A stretch of DNA of 64,000 nt from Jiella mangrovi (GTDB lineage Bacteria > Pseudomonadota > Alphaproteobacteria > Rhizobiales > Rhizobiaceae): contig NZ_JAGJCF010000005.1 of NCBI RefSeq assembly GCF_017815135.1, forward strand, positions 186,001-250,000. The letters are read 5' to 3'. Made by a program: the position numbers and the translations under genes. The number at the start of each line of letters is the position of its first letter. Position 1 is the stretch's first letter. A model generated the notes under the pieces. That model made no database searches, was not told the origin of the DNA, and worked only from the letters and a program-made list of their open reading frames with translations. This document shows, piece after piece, positions 62,725 to 64,000 of the stretch.

Positions 62725-64000
62725 TTATTCCTCGATCATGCGGCGGATCAGGTCGAGCTCGTTGGAGAAGTTCTCGTCCTTGGATCGCTCGCCCTCGATC
62801 TTGCGCACGGCGTGCAGCACCGTCGTGTGATCACGACCGCCGAACCGCCTGCCGATCTCCGGCAGGGAGCGGGGCGTCATGGTCTTGGCGAGATACATGG
62901 CGATCTGCCTCGGCCGCACGATCGTCTTGGTCCGCCGTGCCGACAGGAGGTCGGTCCGCGTCACGTTATAGTGGCGGGAGACGAACTTGAGGATGTCTTC
63001 GATCCGCACCCGCCGCTCGACATTGGCACGGGTCAGCTGATTGAGGAGATCCTCAAGATGCTCGTCCGAAAGCGGCTGTCCGAGCGAATGGCGAAAGGCG
63101 ATCTGGTTGAAGGCCCCCTCGAGATCGCGGCCGGAACCGGCAACCCGCCGCGCGATGGTGTCGATCATGTGATCTGGCATCGAGAAGCTCTGATCCTCGG
63201 CGCGCATCGCATCCGCCCGGCTTTCGAGGATCTGCTTGCGCATCGGATAATCCGGCACGCCGATTTCCAGCGTGATGCCGTTGGCGAGGCGCGAGCGCAC
63301 CCTCGGATCGAGGGATTCCAGATCCGTCGCCGGCCGGTCGGCGGCGCAGATCACCTGCTTGGCCGAATCGATCAGGGCATTGAGGAGGTGGCAGAATTCC
63401 TGCTGGATCGACTTGCCCTGCAGGAACTGGGTGTCGTCGATGATGAGGATGTCGATGCCGCGCAGGGTCTCCTTCAGATCGAGCGCCCGGTTGTCGCGGA
63501 TGGCGGCGGCGAAGCGCCACATGAAATATTCCGCCGTCAGATAAACGACCCGTGGCTGGTCGGCGCGGCGCACCGCGGCGTTGGCAATCGCCTGGAGGAG
63601 GTGAGTCTTGCCGAGGCCGACGGAGGCATGGACGAAGAGCGGGTTGAAGCGAACCGAGCCGGGCCCGTTCTCCGCGATCGCCTTGGCGGCGGCCAGCGCC
63701 ACCCGGTTCGACGAGCCTTCGACGAAGCTGTCGAAGACGTAGCGCGGATCGAGCGGCGAGCCGAAATCCGGCGAGCCGGAGACGGCCAGCGGCGCGTCCG
63801 CGGGATCGGACTGCGCGGCGGCGGCCTTTTCGACGATCCGCGCCTCATTGGTGGAAAGGGCGGCGGCATTTTCCGCCCGCCCGCCGATTCGGCTCGAACG
63901 GATGGTGACGCCGCCACCGCGTACGGCCGAGCGGACGGCGATGTCGACGCGCAGATTGCCGGGAACTTCGGCGGCGAAGATCTCGGTCAGGAGCTCTTGA
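62725..64000 (-). CDS. dnaA: Chromosomal replication initiator DnaA, 5' end outside window
   Basis: The visible 424 residues cover the linker, the AAA+ domain and the DNA-binding domain. [27 protein letters not shown] opens domain III, followed by Walker [14 protein letters not shown], Walker [16 protein letters not shown] and sensor [24 protein letters not shown]. Domain IV ends the protein with [17 protein letters not shown], which contacts DnaA boxes. The frame continues open to the window edge, so the N-terminal domain is missing. The origin is expected near dnaA; no DnaA-box cluster was recognised here. Confidence 0.97.
   Translation of the reverse strand, partial: QELLTEIFAAEVPGNLRVDIAVRSAVRGGGVTIRSSRIGGRAENAAALSTNEARIVEKAAAAQSDPADAPLAVSGSPDFGSPLDPRYVFDSFVEGSSNRVALAAAKAIAENGPGSVRFNPLFVHASVGLGKTHLLQAIANAAVRRADQPRVVYLTAEYFMWRFAAAIRDNRALDLKETLRGIDILIIDDTQFLQGKSIQQEFCHLLNALIDSAKQVICAADRPATDLESLDPRVRSRLANGITLEIGVPDYPMRKQILESRADAMRAEDQSFSMPDHMIDTIARRVAGSGRDLEGAFNQIAFRHSLGQPLSDEHLEDLLNQLTRANVERRVRIEDILKFVSRHYNVTRTDLLSARRTKTIVRPRQIAMYLAKTMTPRSLPEIGRRFGGRDHTTVLHAVRKIEGERSKDENFSNELDLIRRMIEE

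Noticed and set aside
61062-62990. 642-codon plus-strand frame opposite recF, dnaN and dnaA
   Set aside because: Antisense to three essential genes, no motif.

Overview
The window looks like a chromosomal segment of a high-GC alphaproteobacterium, most likely in the Rhizobiales/Hyphomicrobiales. The main evidence is the conserved block lptC-lptA-lptB-rpoN-hpf-ptsN, the sppA-ihfB-lapA string, the dnaA/dnaN/recF string, a class II DAHP synthase, a short GltX, a DUF2778/Tlde1-domain cell-wall protein, and GGGAC/GTCCC-centred inverted repeats of the kind common in this order. I cannot name the species. No rRNA, tRNA, CRISPR array or insertion sequence was recognised.

Layout. 1-3383: minus-strand oligopeptide ABC importer (two ATPases, two permeases; the first ATPase runs off the window and no binding protein is visible). 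3636-14837: mixed housekeeping and metabolic genes: Tlde1-domain protein, LysR/EamA divergent pair, alpha/beta hydrolase, gamma-glutamylcyclotransferase-like protein, transglutaminase-like protein, class II DAHP synthase, LigB-type dioxygenase, hemerythrin-like protein, DedA and DUF1003 membrane proteins. 15060-16733: nadE. 16818-18224: a visibly AT-richer FRG-domain gene, probably acquired. 18534-21609: an MFS carrier and gltX, separated by degenerate inverted repeats. 21622-26489: xylose-type sugar ABC importer with a divergent ROK repressor. 26486-30132: di-haem oxidoreductase and CRTAC/ASPIC protein, separated by two inverted-repeat elements. 30321-33100: opgH with a translationally coupled FkbM methyltransferase.

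33155-48626 is a minus-strand type VI secretion (T6SS) cluster: vgrG, a conserved unknown, tagH (FHA), an OmpA-like protein, tssA, tssB, tssC, hcp, tssE, tssF, tssG and clpV. It encodes the spike, tube, sheath, most of the baseplate and the recycling ATPase. TssJ, TssK, TssL and TssM (membrane complex and its adaptor) are absent from the window.

48908-54245 is the ptsN-hpf-rpoN-lptBAC block (nitrogen PTS, ribosome hibernation, sigma-54, LPS export). 54488-59404 holds sppA, ihfB, a LapA-domain protein, a small heat-shock gene and a nucleobase permease. 59469-64000 is moeB, recF, dnaN and the 3' part of dnaA.

The most interesting non-coding signals flank the heat-shock gene. One is a ROSE-type RNA thermometer directly upstream of its start. 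The other is an apparently undescribed minus-strand small RNA (about 56583-56706). It has a wobble-paired hairpin that folds only on the minus strand, a C-rich anti-Shine-Dalgarno-like loop, a strong intrinsic terminator and a possible EcfG-type promoter.
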